A stretch of 64,000 bases of DNA, from assembly GCF_000703085.1 (NCBI RefSeq), contig NZ_JNLL01000001.1, positions 1,798,001 to 1,862,000 on the forward strand. Reading direction: 5' to 3'. The notes below the pieces were generated by a model. That model made no database searches. It saw nothing but the letters and a program-made list of their open reading frames with translations, and was not told the DNA's origin. This document shows positions 1-7,884 of the stretch, in pieces. Every line of letters starts with the position of its first letter. The stretch's first letter is position 1. A program made the translations under genes and the position numbers. Source of the stretch: Persephonella sp. KM09-Lau-8 (GTDB taxonomy: Bacteria; Aquificota; Aquificia; Aquificales; Hydrogenothermaceae).

Positions 1-323
1 TATCCTTTGATGGTTTCCATTGTAGGGTCGCTGAGCATTAAAAATTTTATTCCATGATCATGTTTGAATCTTTTATGTTCTTCAACAGGGTCTTTATCGA
101 TTAAAACAGGAATAACATCGTATTCCATTAATCTTTCCAGATTCTCTTTTAGAGGACATCCACTTCTATCGCATCTACTTTTTTCTTCTGTTGAAGTGAA
201 ATACAAAAGAATATATTTGTTTTCTCCAAGTAAATCGCTTAGACTTACCTTCCTGCCATCTGCCTCATAAAGGTGGAAATCAGGAGCTATCTCCCCTACC
301 TTTCTTAGTTTGTCTTTAGCCAT
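1..323 (-). CDS. Peroxiredoxin (AhpC/TSA, BCP-like), C-terminus cut by window edge
   Basis: Reading the minus strand from ATG at 323 gives about 107 residues before the window ends. The start (KVGEIAPDFHLYEADG) followed by a YILLYFTST strand and an LMLSDPT segment is the thioredoxin-fold layout of AhpC/TSA peroxiredoxins, which reduce peroxides in the cytosol. The usual TPxCTxE peroxidatic motif is replaced by a stretch with two cysteines, CDRSGC, so the active site is atypical and thiol-peroxidase activity is not certain. The ATG overlaps the end of the upstream esterase gene by 8 bases, implying translational coupling and a two-gene operon. The C-terminal part lies outside the window. Confidence 0.7.
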   Translation of the reverse strand, partial: MAKDKLRKVGEIAPDFHLYEADGRKVSLSDLLGENKYILLYFTSTEEKSRCDRSGCPLKENLERLMEYDVIPVLIDKDPVEEHKRFKHDHGIKFLMLSDPTMETIKG

Positions 324-894
324 AACGAACCTCCTTTTTGCTTTTTAAATCTTCCAATAGTTCATCCATATGTTGAAATCTATGATTCCCACCTTTAAAC
401 ATCTTCACATAAAATCCCTTAAAGTATTCTGCTGTTTCCTTGCTATCTAAAAGTTCATCTTCCTCATCAAGATAAATATATAGCTTATCTTTGATTTTTT
501 GTAGTTCCTGAATAGGAATTTCTATTTTTTTCAGGAAGTTCAAATATTCTTCTTTGAAATAATACTCTTCGTCAGTTTTATAGTTTTTTTGTTTCCCAAC
601 CTCAGTTTTAAGATCTTCGGATGGTTTTACAGATGGATTAATTATTACACCAGGAATATCAAATTTATAAGACAAATACAGAGTGTATGCACCACCTAAG
701 GATGTTCCTACAAGGAGTAAGGGCTCTTCATTTTTTAAATTTCTTATAAGATATTCCAGAAGAGATATGGCTTTTTCTGGATTGTAAGGAAGATTTATTG
801 ATAAGACATTTTCGTCGCCGAAATGCTCTTTTAACTTAGATACTTTATCCCCGTAACCTGCTGAATTAAATCCGTGAATATAGATAACTTTCAT
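316..894 (-). CDS. YqiA/UPF0227-type alpha/beta-hydrolase esterase
   Basis: A 192-residue cytosolic protein starting MKVIYIHGFNSAG, the N-terminal signature of the small YqiA esterase family. The nucleophile elbow GTSLGG places the catalytic serine at residue 65, and GGNHRF near the C-terminus supplies the expected catalytic histidine. Family members hydrolyse short-chain esters or thioesters; the natural substrate is unknown. The gene is followed with overlap by a peroxiredoxin and is divergent from the tRNA cluster. Length is normal for the family. Confidence 0.8.
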   Translation of the reverse strand: MKVIYIHGFNSAGYGDKVSKLKEHFGDENVLSINLPYNPEKAISLLEYLIRNLKNEEPLLLVGTSLGGAYTLYLSYKFDIPGVIINPSVKPSEDLKTEVGKQKNYKTDEEYYFKEEYLNFLKKIEIPIQELQKIKDKLYIYLDEEDELLDSKETAEYFKGFYVKMFKGGNHRFQHMDELLEDLKSKKEVRYG

Positions 895-928
895 AATTTA
901 AACCCTTGAAAAATTTAGTTCTAAATAT

Positions 929-957
929 ATATTAGTCTACCAGAGTTTATAAAACAA
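929..957 (-). promoter_or_regulatory. Candidate promoter for the esterase/peroxiredoxin operon
   Basis: Read on the minus strand, TTGTTT (957-952) and TAATAT (934-929) are separated by 17 bases and lie about 40 bases upstream of the esterase ATG. Both boxes match consensus at four of six positions. Confidence 0.4.
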
Positions 958-964
958 ATAGCTG

Positions 965-994
965 TTGACATTTTGCAAAATTTTTATATATAAT
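965..994 (+). promoter_or_regulatory. Strong sigma-70-type promoter of the tRNA cluster
   Basis: A perfect -35 box TTGACA (965-970) and a perfect -10 box TATAAT (989-994) are 18 bases apart, placing transcription start just ahead of tRNA-Thr at 1013. Confidence 0.85.
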
Positions 995-1012
995 ATTTGT
1001 CTCTATTGGTTA

Positions 1013-1085
1013 GCTGGCGTAGCTCAGTCGGCAGAGCAGGTGATTTGTAATCACCAGGTCGTGGGTTCAAGTCCCACCGCCAGCT
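1013..1085 (+). tRNA. tRNA-Thr (anticodon TGT)
   Basis: Full cloverleaf: acceptor stem GCTGGCG (1013-1019) pairs with CGCCAGC (1078-1084), the D arm contains AGCTCAG, the TTCAA T-loop is present, and the anticodon TGT sits at 1046-1048 in a seven-base loop. The 3' CCA is not encoded. Confidence 0.95.
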
Positions 1086-1103
1086 CTTTTGAATTGAATA
1101 TGT

Positions 1104-1191
1104 GGAGGAGTCGCCTAGCCTGGCCAATGGCGGGAGACTGTAAATCTCCTGGCGTATGCCTGCGCAGGTTCGAATCCTGCCTCCTCCACCA
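1104..1191 (+). tRNA. tRNA-Tyr (anticodon GTA)
   Basis: An 88-base class II tRNA with a long variable arm. Acceptor GGAGGAG (1104-1110) pairs with CTCCTCC (1181-1187). Anticodon GTA is at 1140-1142 and the CCA end is encoded at 1189-1191. Confidence 0.95.
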
Positions 1192-1205
1192 GTAAAATTG
1201 AATAT

Positions 1206-1281
1206 GCGGGAGTAGCTCAGCTGGTAGAGCATCTGCCTTCCAAGCAGATGGTCGCGGGTTCGAGTCCCGTCTCCCGCTCCA
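1206..1281 (+). tRNA. tRNA-Gly (anticodon TCC)
   Basis: Acceptor GCGGGAG (1206-1212) pairs with CTCCCGC (1271-1277), anticodon TCC is at 1239-1241, and CCA is encoded at 1279-1281. The order Thr-Tyr-Gly ahead of Thr-tuf is the classical bacterial arrangement. Confidence 0.95.
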
Positions 1282-1425
1282 TTAAATCCATCTTTCCCAT
1301 ACAATATCAATAAAATTCATCTGTGCGAATTCCCTTACTGATTATTTAGCTCTGAAAGAGAAATATCCGTTAATTTAAATCTGGTTTTTTTATTTTTCCC
1401 AAGAGATTTTTGGAGATGACTGGAA

Positions 1426-1453
1426 AGAAAAAAAGGGGGCGTAAAGCCCCCTT
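1426..1453 (-). terminator. Intrinsic terminator of the lipoprotein gene
   Basis: On the minus strand AAGGGGGC (1453-1446) and GCCCCCTT (1440-1433) form an 8-bp stem around a five-base loop, followed by a run of T, directly after the stop codon at 1459. Confidence 0.85.
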
Positions 1454-1458
1454 ATAGA

Positions 1459-2691
1459 TTACTTAATACCAAGAAGCTGGAGGGTCTTCAGAGTAACTGC
1501 ACCAGGAGTTATTGGGATATCATTATCTTTCTGGAAGTTTACAACAGCTTCCTGTGTTAAAGGTCCATAAATTCCATCTATTGGACCTCTGTAGTAACCT
1601 TTAGATTTTAATGCTTTTTGTAGCTTGATTATTGCATCTTTTGTCATATTATCCTTACACAGAACTTTAACCCAGAGGAATTGCTCATCTCTGACTTTAA
1701 CTCTTTTTGTTACATAATCATATTTTGGAGGGATCTTAATCTTTTGAACTTTAGCAGGTTCTACTAACTCTTTAACATATACAGTTTTATAAACTGCTGG
1801 AATCACTACTTCTTTAGTTTGTGCTGGTTTTACAAGGACTTTTTTAGTAATTGTTTTGTAAACTGGAGGAACAGGAACTTCTTTTACTACAGGAGGTTCA
1901 ACCATTACTTTTTTCTTAATATATTTGTATTTAGGTGGAACTTCTACTAAACAGAGGATATCCCCTGTATTCGGATCAAATCTGGTTGCAACTGCATGGG
2001 TGAGGAAAGATCTACCTCTTTTCCATACCTTTTTAGCAGGCTCAACGAGAACTTTTTCTGTAACCCATTTGTATTTAGCAGGTCTTACAACAACTTTTTT
2101 GGTTGTGGCAGGTCTCACTAAAACTTTTTCTGTTACAGTTTTATAAACAGGAGGAATAACAACTATTTTTTTGCTTTCTTCCCTAACAAGAATCTTTTTA
2201 GGAACCACTTTATATTTTGGAGGTGTTGTTATTACTTTTTCGCCTCCAGCATCAACCAGCACTTTAACTTTTTCGTATTTATATTTAGCTGGCAGGTATC
2301 CTATTGCGAAACACTCTCCTGGTTTTGCCTGTGGTGGATTAAGAGGAACTCCTAAATCAGGATTAATCTCACATTGTGCTGATTGAAGATTTTCAGCTTT
2401 TACGTTTTGGAACTTCTGTATTTTGGCAATCTGAGCTTTCTGTTTTTCCAGCTCTCTTTTTTCTTCCTGTAATCTCTGGAGTTGAGCCTGTAATTGCTGA
2501 TTTTCCTCCTGTAGTTTACGTGTTTTTTCCTCCAGTAGTTTTTGTTGCTGTTGAGTTTGTTCAACAACAGCTGCATGTTGTTCCTTTGCTTTCTCTATCT
2601 GGTCTGCAGTTGTTTGAGATTTTTGAGCACAAGAACCAAACCAGATAATGGAGGATGAGAAAGCAAGGGTTAAAAGTAAACGTTTGAACAT
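1459..2691 (-). CDS. Repeat-rich lipoprotein with C-terminal peptidoglycan-binding domain
   Basis: A 410-residue envelope protein. The N-terminus is a lipoprotein signal ending in a lipobox (FGSC, Cys about 21). Residues about 27-95 form a Q/E/K-rich coiled coil. Then come about eight degenerate repeats of 22-24 residues built on P-x-Y-K-x-V-x-K-x-V-L-V-x-P-A, interrupted after the fourth by a roughly 30-residue insert. The C-terminal 60 residues (from MTKDAIIKLQKALKSKGYY through PIDGIYGPLTQEAV) are a PG_binding_1 domain. This suggests an outer-membrane lipoprotein gripping peptidoglycan through a long beta-rich stalk. It has its own promoter and terminator, and sits on the opposite strand between two tRNA blocks that are normally contiguous. 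Confidence 0.8.
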   Translation of the reverse strand: MFKRLLLTLAFSSSIIWFGSCAQKSQTTADQIEKAKEQHAAVVEQTQQQQKLLEEKTRKLQEENQQLQAQLQRLQEEKRELEKQKAQIAKIQKFQNVKAENLQSAQCEINPDLGVPLNPPQAKPGECFAIGYLPAKYKYEKVKVLVDAGGEKVITTPPKYKVVPKKILVREESKKIVVIPPVYKTVTEKVLVRPATTKKVVVRPAKYKWVTEKVLVEPAKKVWKRGRSFLTHAVATRFDPNTGDILCLVEVPPKYKYIKKKVMVEPPVVKEVPVPPVYKTITKKVLVKPAQTKEVVIPAVYKTVYVKELVEPAKVQKIKIPPKYDYVTKRVKVRDEQFLWVKVLCKDNMTKDAIIKLQKALKSKGYYRGPIDGIYGPLTQEAVVNFQKDNDIPITPGAVTLKTLQLLGIK

Positions 2692-2748
2692 GAGAATTAC
2701 CTCCCCTTTATTTGATAGATTGAATTATCCTCCCTGGGTTTTGTTATT

Positions 2749-2777
2749 TATATAACTTAATCATATATTTTTATCAA
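2749..2777 (-). promoter_or_regulatory. Candidate promoter of the lipoprotein gene
   Basis: On the minus strand TTGATA (2777-2772) and TATATA (2754-2749) are 17 bases apart, about 55 bases upstream of the ATG, with a GGGGAGG ribosome-binding site before the start. Confidence 0.55.
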
Positions 2778-2939
2778 AATACTTTATAATAAAACAACCA
2801 AAAAGGCAATAGGTTAAAAACTTTTAAAATCTGGATATCTTGTGCTAAAATCTAATTACATTACTTGTTAAATGTTAAATAAAGTTTTCCAAATATGGCC
2901 TTTATAATCCCTGTAAATTTTCCTTTAAACATATAAAAC

Positions 2940-2969
2940 TTTACAAAATATATTTCTGTTTGCTATAAT
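2940..2969 (+). promoter_or_regulatory. Promoter of the tRNA-Thr/tuf/rpl superoperon
   Basis: TTTACA (2940-2945) and TATAAT (2964-2969) are 18 bases apart. A second perfect TATAAT at 2983-2988, with TTGCTA (2960-2965) 17 bases upstream, could be an alternative start; it is closer to the tRNA at 3001. Confidence 0.7.
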
Positions 2970-3000
2970 ATTTTTTTGCTTGTATAATTCCATCCATTTT

Positions 3001-3073
3001 GCCCACGTAGCTCAGTCGGCAGAGCACACCCTTGGTAAGGGTGAGGTCGGCGGTTCAAGTCCGCTCGTGGGCT
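3001..3073 (+). tRNA. tRNA-Thr (anticodon GGT)
   Basis: Acceptor GCCCACG (3001-3007) pairs with CGTGGGC (3066-3072), anticodon GGT lies at 3034-3036, and T-loop TTCAA is present. CCA is not encoded. It lies 40 bases before tuf and is probably cotranscribed. Confidence 0.95.
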
Positions 3074-3113
3074 TCGGCAAAGATTTTAAAATTTAAGGAG
3101 GTAAATAAAGAAG

Positions 3114-4304
3114 ATGGCGAGAGAAAAATTTGAGAGGAAGAAAGAGCACGTAAACGTAGGGACAATAGGGCACGTAGACCATGGTAAGACAACATTAACA
3201 GCTGCTATAACATACGTATTATCAAAGAAAGGGTTAGCAGAGTTTATCGGATACGGGGACATTGATAAAGCACCAGAAGAGAGAGACAGAGGAATTACAA
3301 TCAACATCACACACGTAGAGTATGAAACAGAGAAAAGACACTACGCACACGTAGACTGTCCAGGACACGCAGACTACATCAAGAACATGATAACCGGTGC
3401 TGCACAGATGGACGGAGCTATACTTGTTGTATCAGCAGCAGACGGGCCAATGCCACAGACAAGGGAGCACGTACTTCTTGCAAGACAGGTTAACGTTCCA
3501 TACATCGTAGTATTCTTAAACAAATGCGACATGGTAGACGACGAAGAGCTTTTAGAACTTGTAGAGTTAGAGGTAAGAGAACTTTTAAATAAATACGAAT
3601 TTCCAGGGGATGAAGTACCAGTAATCAGAGGTTCAGCACTTGGGGCATTAAACGACGAAGAGAAATGGGTTAAATCAGTAGAAGAGCTTCTCAATGCGAT
3701 GGACGAATATATTCCAACACCAGAGAGAGCGACAGACAAACCATTCCTCATGGCAATAGAGGACGTATTCACAATCTCAGGAAGGGGAACAGTAGTAACA
3801 GGAAGAGTAGAGAGAGGAACACTGAAAGTAGGAGACGAAGTAGAGATAGTAGGGCTGTCAGACGAGATTAAGAAGACAGTAGTAACAGGAATAGAAATGT
3901 TCAGAAAGACACTGGACGAAGCGGTAGCAGGGGACAACGTAGGGGTACTACTGAGAGGAATAGGGAAAGACGAAGTAGAGAGAGGGCAGGTATTAGCTGC
4001 ACCAGGAACAATCACACCACACAAGAAATTCAAAGCACAGGTATACATTCTTTCCAAAGAGGAAGGAGGAAGACACACACCATTCTTCCTTGGATACAGA
4101 CCACAGTTTTACATCAGGACAGCTGACGTAACAGGAACAGTAGTAGAGTTACCAGAAGGACAGGAGATGGTAATGCCAGGGGACAACGTAGAGTTAACAG
4201 TGGAATTAATGGAGCCAGTAGCTATAGAAGAGCAGATGAGATTTGCTATCAGGGAAGGTGGTAGAACTGTTGGTGCTGGTGTTGTTACTAAAATAATTGA
4301 GTAA
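3114..4304 (+). CDS. tuf: Elongation factor Tu, copy 1
   Basis: A 396-residue GTPase that carries aminoacyl-tRNA to the ribosome. P-loop GHVDHGKT is at residues 19-26, switch [10 protein letters not shown] at about 81-88, and NKCD near 136; beta-barrel domains 2 and 3 follow. The start is fixed by AAGGAGG and a 5' leader shared exactly with the second copy at 20375. The two proteins differ at a single residue (Thr here, Ile there, at 207). The gene follows tRNA-Thr and precedes rpmG in the classical thrT-tufB-secE-nusG order. Codon style is strongly biased to GTA, ACA and GAC, except for the last 45 or so bases. Confidence 0.98.
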   Translation: MAREKFERKKEHVNVGTIGHVDHGKTTLTAAITYVLSKKGLAEFIGYGDIDKAPEERDRGITINITHVEYETEKRHYAHVDCPGHADYIKNMITGAAQMDGAILVVSAADGPMPQTREHVLLARQVNVPYIVVFLNKCDMVDDEELLELVELEVRELLNKYEFPGDEVPVIRGSALGALNDEEKWVKSVEELLNAMDEYIPTPERATDKPFLMAIEDVFTISGRGTVVTGRVERGTLKVGDEVEIVGLSDEIKKTVVTGIEMFRKTLDEAVAGDNVGVLLRGIGKDEVERGQVLAAPGTITPHKKFKAQVYILSKEEGGRHTPFFLGYRPQFYIRTADVTGTVVELPEGQEMVMPGDNVELTVELMEPVAIEEQMRFAIREGGRTVGAGVVTKIIE

Positions 4305-4315
4305 GGGGAATATAA

Positions 4316-4468
4316 ATGGCAAGAGAAATAATTACTCTGGCTTGCACTGAGTGCAAAAGAAAGAATTACACAACAACCAAAAATAAAAGAAAGCACACAG
4401 AAAGACTTGAGCTTAGAAAATATTGTAAATTTTGTAAAAAGCATACAATTCATAGAGAGATAAAATAA
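4316..4468 (+). CDS. rpmG: Ribosomal protein L33, zinc-binding form
   Basis: A 50-residue protein of the large ribosomal subunit, read as [18 protein letters not shown] and onward. CxxC pairs at Cys10/13 and Cys37/40 make the zinc ribbon of C+ L33. A GGGGA ribosome-binding sequence precedes the ATG. It sits between tuf and tRNA-Trp as in many bacteria. Confidence 0.93.
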   Translation: MAREIITLACTECKRKNYTTTKNKRKHTERLELRKYCKFCKKHTIHREIK

Positions 4469-4475
4469 GCTAAAA

Positions 4476-4548
4476 GGGGCAGTAGCTCAGTTGGTAGAGC
4501 ACGGGACTCCAAATCCCGCGGTCGAGGGTTCGAGTCCTTCCTGCCCCG
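4476..4548 (+). tRNA. tRNA-Trp (anticodon CCA)
   Basis: Acceptor GGGGCAG (4476-4482) pairs with CTGCCCC (4541-4547), discriminator G4548, anticodon CCA at 4509-4511. CCA tail not encoded. The tuf-rpmG-tRNA-Trp-secE order is conserved in bacteria. Confidence 0.95.
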
Positions 4549-4569
4549 CTTTTGGTTTATGGAGAAAAG

Positions 4570-4758
4570 ATGAAAATTAGTGAATTACCTAAATTTTTTA
4601 AGGAAGTTCAAGAAGAGCTTAAAAAGGTAACCTGGCCATCTAAAGAGTTGGTTAAAAACGCAACTATAGGTGTTATAGTTTTTACTTTACTTGTGTCTTT
4701 ATATTTGTGGGGACTGGATTTTATATTTTCAAAAATTTTTGATTACCTTTACAAATAA
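4570..4758 (+). CDS. secE: Preprotein translocase subunit SecE
   Basis: A 62-residue single-spanning membrane protein of the Sec translocon. It has the SecE signature FFKEVQEELKKVTWPSKEL followed by one transmembrane helix (about residues 27-50). An upstream in-frame TTG at 4552 would add six residues, but ATG at 4570 has GGAG at 4561-4564 and is preferred. It is followed at 14 bases by nusG. Confidence 0.93.
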   Translation: MKISELPKFFKEVQEELKKVTWPSKELVKNATIGVIVFTLLVSLYLWGLDFIFSKIFDYLYK

Positions 4759-4772
4759 AATGAGGTAAATAG

Positions 4773-5564
4773 ATGTCTGAAGAAAAGAAAAATCAGGAAG
4801 AAATAAAAGAAGAAAACCAGCAGGAAAAGAAGGAAGATAAGAAAAAGTGGTATGCCCTTTATACCCAGTCTAATCTGGAGATAAGGGCAAAAGAAAATCT
4901 TTTAAGAATGCTTGAGCTTAACAATATGAAAGACCTTGTTGAAAAAGTGCTCGTTCCTGCTGAAGAAAAAGTTGTAATTAAATCAATGGGAAAAGAAAAA
5001 TACAGATTATCCCTTAAAGGAGCAAATAGAGAAATAGAAGTAATGGGCAAAAAGGGTATTACTAAATTTGTGATAGAGGATGGAAAAGTTAGAGTTGCCG
5101 AGAGTGTAGAAGGTGATGAGCAGTGTGTTCAGCATAGTCCTATATATAAACCAGGACAAAAAATACAATGTAAGGAAAACAAAACAGAAGCAAAAATAAT
5201 ACTCGAAAATAAAATATTCCCAGGATATCTTCTGATAAAAGCTGAGCTTAATGATGACCTTATAGATTTAATAAAGAAAACACCATACATTATAGGATTT
5301 GTAAGTGCAGGAGGAGTTCCAGTTCCACTTGATGAAAAAGATATCCAGAAAGTTCTTGGACAGATAGAAAAAGGTGCTCCAAAGGTCAAGAAATTACTGT
5401 TCCAGAAAGGAGATCAGGTAAGGGTTATAGAAGGACCATTTATGAACTTTACAGGAACTGTAGAAGAGGTAATTCCAGACAAAGAAAAATTAATAGTTTC
5501 AATATCAATATTTGGAAGATCTACACCGGTTGAACTTGAGTTCTCTCAGGTAGAGAAGATATAA
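4773..5564 (+). CDS. nusG: Transcription antitermination factor NusG with inserted domain
   Basis: A 263-residue elongation factor that binds RNA polymerase and couples it to the ribosome or Rho. After a charged Glu/Lys-rich N-terminal tail the NGN domain begins ([13 protein letters not shown], about residue 25), is interrupted by an insertion of roughly 60-70 residues (about 70-135), resumes at [12 protein letters not shown], and is followed by a C-terminal KOW domain ([19 protein letters not shown]). E. coli NusG is 181 residues; an insertion of this kind is known from Aquifex aeolicus NusG, supporting placement in Aquificota. Confidence 0.95.
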   Translation: MSEEKKNQEEIKEENQQEKKEDKKKWYALYTQSNLEIRAKENLLRMLELNNMKDLVEKVLVPAEEKVVIKSMGKEKYRLSLKGANREIEVMGKKGITKFVIEDGKVRVAESVEGDEQCVQHSPIYKPGQKIQCKENKTEAKIILENKIFPGYLLIKAELNDDLIDLIKKTPYIIGFVSAGGVPVPLDEKDIQKVLGQIEKGAPKVKKLLFQKGDQVRVIEGPFMNFTGTVEEVIPDKEKLIVSISIFGRSTPVELEFSQVEKI

Positions 5565-5608
5565 GTTCAAGCGGTTTAGCTTAAAGAACTCAAGGAGGTG
5601 TAATTTTT

Positions 5609-6046
5609 ATGGCTAAGAAAGTAGTAGGAACAATTGAGCTGATGATTCCAGCTCAACAGGCATCACCATCACCACCGGTTGGACCTGCTTTAGGTCAACA
5701 TGGTGTAAACATTATGGAGTTTGTTAAAAGCTTCAACGCTGCAACAGCGGAAATGAAACCGGGAACAATTGTTCCGGTTGTTATCACTGTTTACTCTGAC
5801 AGGTCTTTCACATTTATCCTTAAAACTCCACCAGCATCTTATCTCTTAAAAGAAGCTGCAGGAATTAAAAAAGGTGCTTCTGACCCAAAGAGAGAAAAGG
5901 TTGGAAAAGTCACAAAAGAGCAGCTTAGAGAGATTGCTGAGATTAAACTGAAAGACCTCAACACAGAAGATATCAATCAGGCAATGAAAATTATTGCCGG
6001 AACTGCTCGTTCTATGGGAATTGAAGTTGAAGGATTGGAGGCATAG
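5609..6046 (+). CDS. rplK: Ribosomal protein L11
   Basis: A 145-residue protein of the GTPase-associated centre of the 50S subunit. It contains the L11 proline-rich N-terminal motif [20 protein letters not shown] and the C-terminal rRNA-binding segment around [14 protein letters not shown]. An AAGGAGG site precedes the ATG, and rplA starts 2 bases after the stop, implying coupling. Confidence 0.97.
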   Translation: MAKKVVGTIELMIPAQQASPSPPVGPALGQHGVNIMEFVKSFNAATAEMKPGTIVPVVITVYSDRSFTFILKTPPASYLLKEAAGIKKGASDPKREKVGKVTKEQLREIAEIKLKDLNTEDINQAMKIIAGTARSMGIEVEGLEA

Positions 6047-6048
6047 CC

Positions 6049-6777
6049 ATGGCAAAAAGAGGAAAGAAATATCTAAAGGCTTTAGAACTTGTAGATAAAA
6101 ATAAAGCATACACAGTTGAAGAGGCTGTTGAACTTCTCAAAAAGATGGAAGAAGTTCTCCAGAGAAAATTTGATGAGACTGTTGAACTGGTTTTCAGACT
6201 GGGAGTTGACCCCAGATATGCAGACCAGATGGTTAGAGGTTCAGTAGTTCTTCCACATGGGCTTGGAAAAGAACTAAAAGTTCTGGTTATAACTCAAGGT
6301 GAAAAAGTTAAAGAGGCTGAAGAAGCTGGTGCTGATTATGTTGGCGGAGAAGATATGATAAATAAAATACTTAATGAAAACTGGTTGGATTTTGATGTTG
6401 TAATAGCAACTCCAGACATGATGCCAAAAGTTGCAAAATTAGGTAGAATACTGGGTCCAAGAGGACTCATGCCAAACCCAAAAGTTGGAACAGTTACACA
6501 GAATGTTGCAAAAGCTGTAGAAGAGGCTAAGAAAGGTAGAGTTGAATTTAAAGTAGATAAAACAGGAAACCTCCATGTTCCTATAGGAAAAATATCATTT
6601 GATAACCAGAAACTTGTTGAAAATGCCCTTGAAGTTATTGAAACAGTTCAAAAACTTAGACCATCAGGACTTAAAGGCCAGTATATCAAAAACATGGCTA
6701 TGAAAACCACAATGAGTCCATCTGTTAGACTTGATGTTGCTTCAGTATTAAAATCACTTGAAGCAAAAGCAGCTTAA
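6049..6777 (+). CDS. rplA: Ribosomal protein L1
   Basis: A 242-residue protein of the mobile L1 stalk. It contains the signature [19 protein letters not shown] at about residues 128-146. In other bacteria L1 represses its own rplKA mRNA; no separate L1-like leader could be confirmed here. It starts 2 bases after rplK. Confidence 0.97.
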   Translation: MAKRGKKYLKALELVDKNKAYTVEEAVELLKKMEEVLQRKFDETVELVFRLGVDPRYADQMVRGSVVLPHGLGKELKVLVITQGEKVKEAEEAGADYVGGEDMINKILNENWLDFDVVIATPDMMPKVAKLGRILGPRGLMPNPKVGTVTQNVAKAVEEAKKGRVEFKVDKTGNLHVPIGKISFDNQKLVENALEVIETVQKLRPSGLKGQYIKNMAMKTTMSPSVRLDVASVLKSLEAKAA

Positions 6778-6793
6778 TTTGGAGGAATAGAAA

Positions 6794-7339
6794 ATGTCAG
6801 CAACAGAAGTTAGAAAAGCTATACAGAAAAAACAACAGATAGTAAATGAAGTAAAGGAAAAGATAGATAGAGCAAAATTAATGGTTGTTTTTGATTTTAC
6901 CGGTATAGATGCCAATTCAATGGCAGATTTCAGAAAAGAGATTAGAAAAAAAGATGCAGAAATCAAAGTTATAAAAAATTCTATCCTTTACAGGGCTTGC
7001 AACGGAACAGAACTTTATGATAAAATTGATATTTTCCAGGGGCCTTCTGCTGTAATATTTGCTTATGAGGATATAGTTGCAGCTGCAAAGGCTCTAAAGG
7101 AATTTTTAAAGAATAATGAAAGTGCCAAAGTTAAGGCTGGGCTGCTTGAAGGAACTTTTGTTACACCAGAGAAAATAGATGAACTTGCTTCGCTACCAGG
7201 CAGAGAAGAACTGCTTGCACAACTGTTTGCTACAATGATGGCACCGGTTACAAACTTTGTGCGTGTGCTTAGTGCTGTTCCGCAAAAGGCAGTTATGGTA
7301 TTAAATGCAATTAAGGAAGAAAAAGAAAAACAAGGCTAA
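6794..7339 (+). CDS. rplJ: Ribosomal protein L10
   Basis: A 181-residue stalk base protein that anchors L7/L12 dimers. The N-terminal domain carries the conserved IKNSILYRAC region and the C-terminal helix that binds L12. Only 16 bases separate it from rplA, so there is no room for the long L10-binding leader used for autoregulation in E. coli. Confidence 0.95.
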   Translation: MSATEVRKAIQKKQQIVNEVKEKIDRAKLMVVFDFTGIDANSMADFRKEIRKKDAEIKVIKNSILYRACNGTELYDKIDIFQGPSAVIFAYEDIVAAAKALKEFLKNNESAKVKAGLLEGTFVTPEKIDELASLPGREELLAQLFATMMAPVTNFVRVLSAVPQKAVMVLNAIKEEKEKQG

Positions 7340-7375
7340 TAAAAATTTGAAAAAATTTAAGGAGGTTTAAATACT

Positions 7376-7759
7376 ATGGCAACAATCTCAAAGGAAGAAA
7401 TCAAGGAAGCTATCAAAAACATGACTGTTTTAGAGCTTGCTGAGCTTGTTAAAGAATTAGAAGAAGAGTTCGGGGTATCTGCTGCTGCAATGGTAGCTGC
7501 TGCTCCAGCTGCAGGTGGTGCTGCTGCAGGTGCTGCTGCAGAAGAAAAAACTGAATTCGATGTTATTCTCCAAAGCCCAGGAGACAAAAAGATTAACGTT
7601 ATCAAAGTTGTTAGAGAAATCACAGGTCTTGGACTCAAAGAAGCTAAAGAACTGGTTGACAACGCTCCAAAACCAATCAAAGAAGGAGTTTCTAAGGAAG
7701 AAGCAGAACAAATCAAAGCTAAACTTGAAGAGGCAGGTGCTACTGTCGAGATTAAGTAA
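7376..7759 (+). CDS. rplL: Ribosomal protein L7/L12
   Basis: A 127-residue acidic stalk protein that recruits translational GTPases. N-terminal dimerisation helix ([19 protein letters not shown]), an Ala/Gly-rich hinge (residues about 40-58), then the globular C-terminal domain ending in [13 protein letters not shown] strong TTTAAGGAGG site precedes the ATG, in line with the higher dosage of this protein. Confidence 0.97.
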   Translation: MATISKEEIKEAIKNMTVLELAELVKELEEEFGVSAAAMVAAAPAAGGAAAGAAAEEKTEFDVILQSPGDKKINVIKVVREITGLGLKEAKELVDNAPKPIKEGVSKEEAEQIKAKLEEAGATVEIK

Positions 7760-7797
7760 GTTGATTTTCTACAGAGCTGAATTCAGTTTATAGATAC

Positions 7798-7840
7798 AAA
7801 GGCAGGCCATCAACGGAGTGGTCTGCCTTTATTCATTTTT
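7798..7840 (+). terminator. Attenuator/terminator hairpin between rplL and rpoB
   Basis: AAAGGCAG plus GCCA (7798-7809) pairs with TGGT plus CTGCCTTT (7819-7830), a 12-bp stem with one G-U pair, followed by T-rich sequence with an imperfect T tract. Placement after rplL matches the partial terminator that sets the ribosomal-protein to polymerase ratio in other bacteria. Confidence 0.75.
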
Positions 7841-7884
7841 ATATAAAAATTGAATAAGTAAAATAACATAAAAGGTGGTGTAGT

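Larger units (their letters stand above)
2692..3000. other. AT-rich divergent intergenic region
   Basis: About 309 bases without a gene. It holds the minus-strand lipoprotein promoter at its left end and one or two plus-strand promoters before tRNA-Thr at its right end. I see no ORF or RNA gene in the middle (about 2780-2930). Confidence 0.6.

Noticed and set aside
64-270. 68-aa plus-strand frame at the left edge
   Set aside because: It is antisense to the clear peroxiredoxin reading on the minus strand.
965-1195. 76-aa plus-strand frame over tRNA-Thr and tRNA-Tyr
   Set aside because: It spans two certain tRNA genes and their promoter.
984-1310. 108-aa minus-strand reading frame containing GAGDGTRTRDHLLGR
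   Set aside because: It is the antisense of three tRNA genes, a well-known source of spurious protein families.
1925-2648. Plus-strand frames opposite the lipoprotein gene
   Set aside because: They are produced by its repeats; no start signals.
3374-4078. 234-aa minus-strand frame inside tuf, repeated at 20635-21339
   Set aside because: A Ser/Thr/Pro-rich mirror of the highly biased tuf codons; its repetition follows from the tuf duplication.
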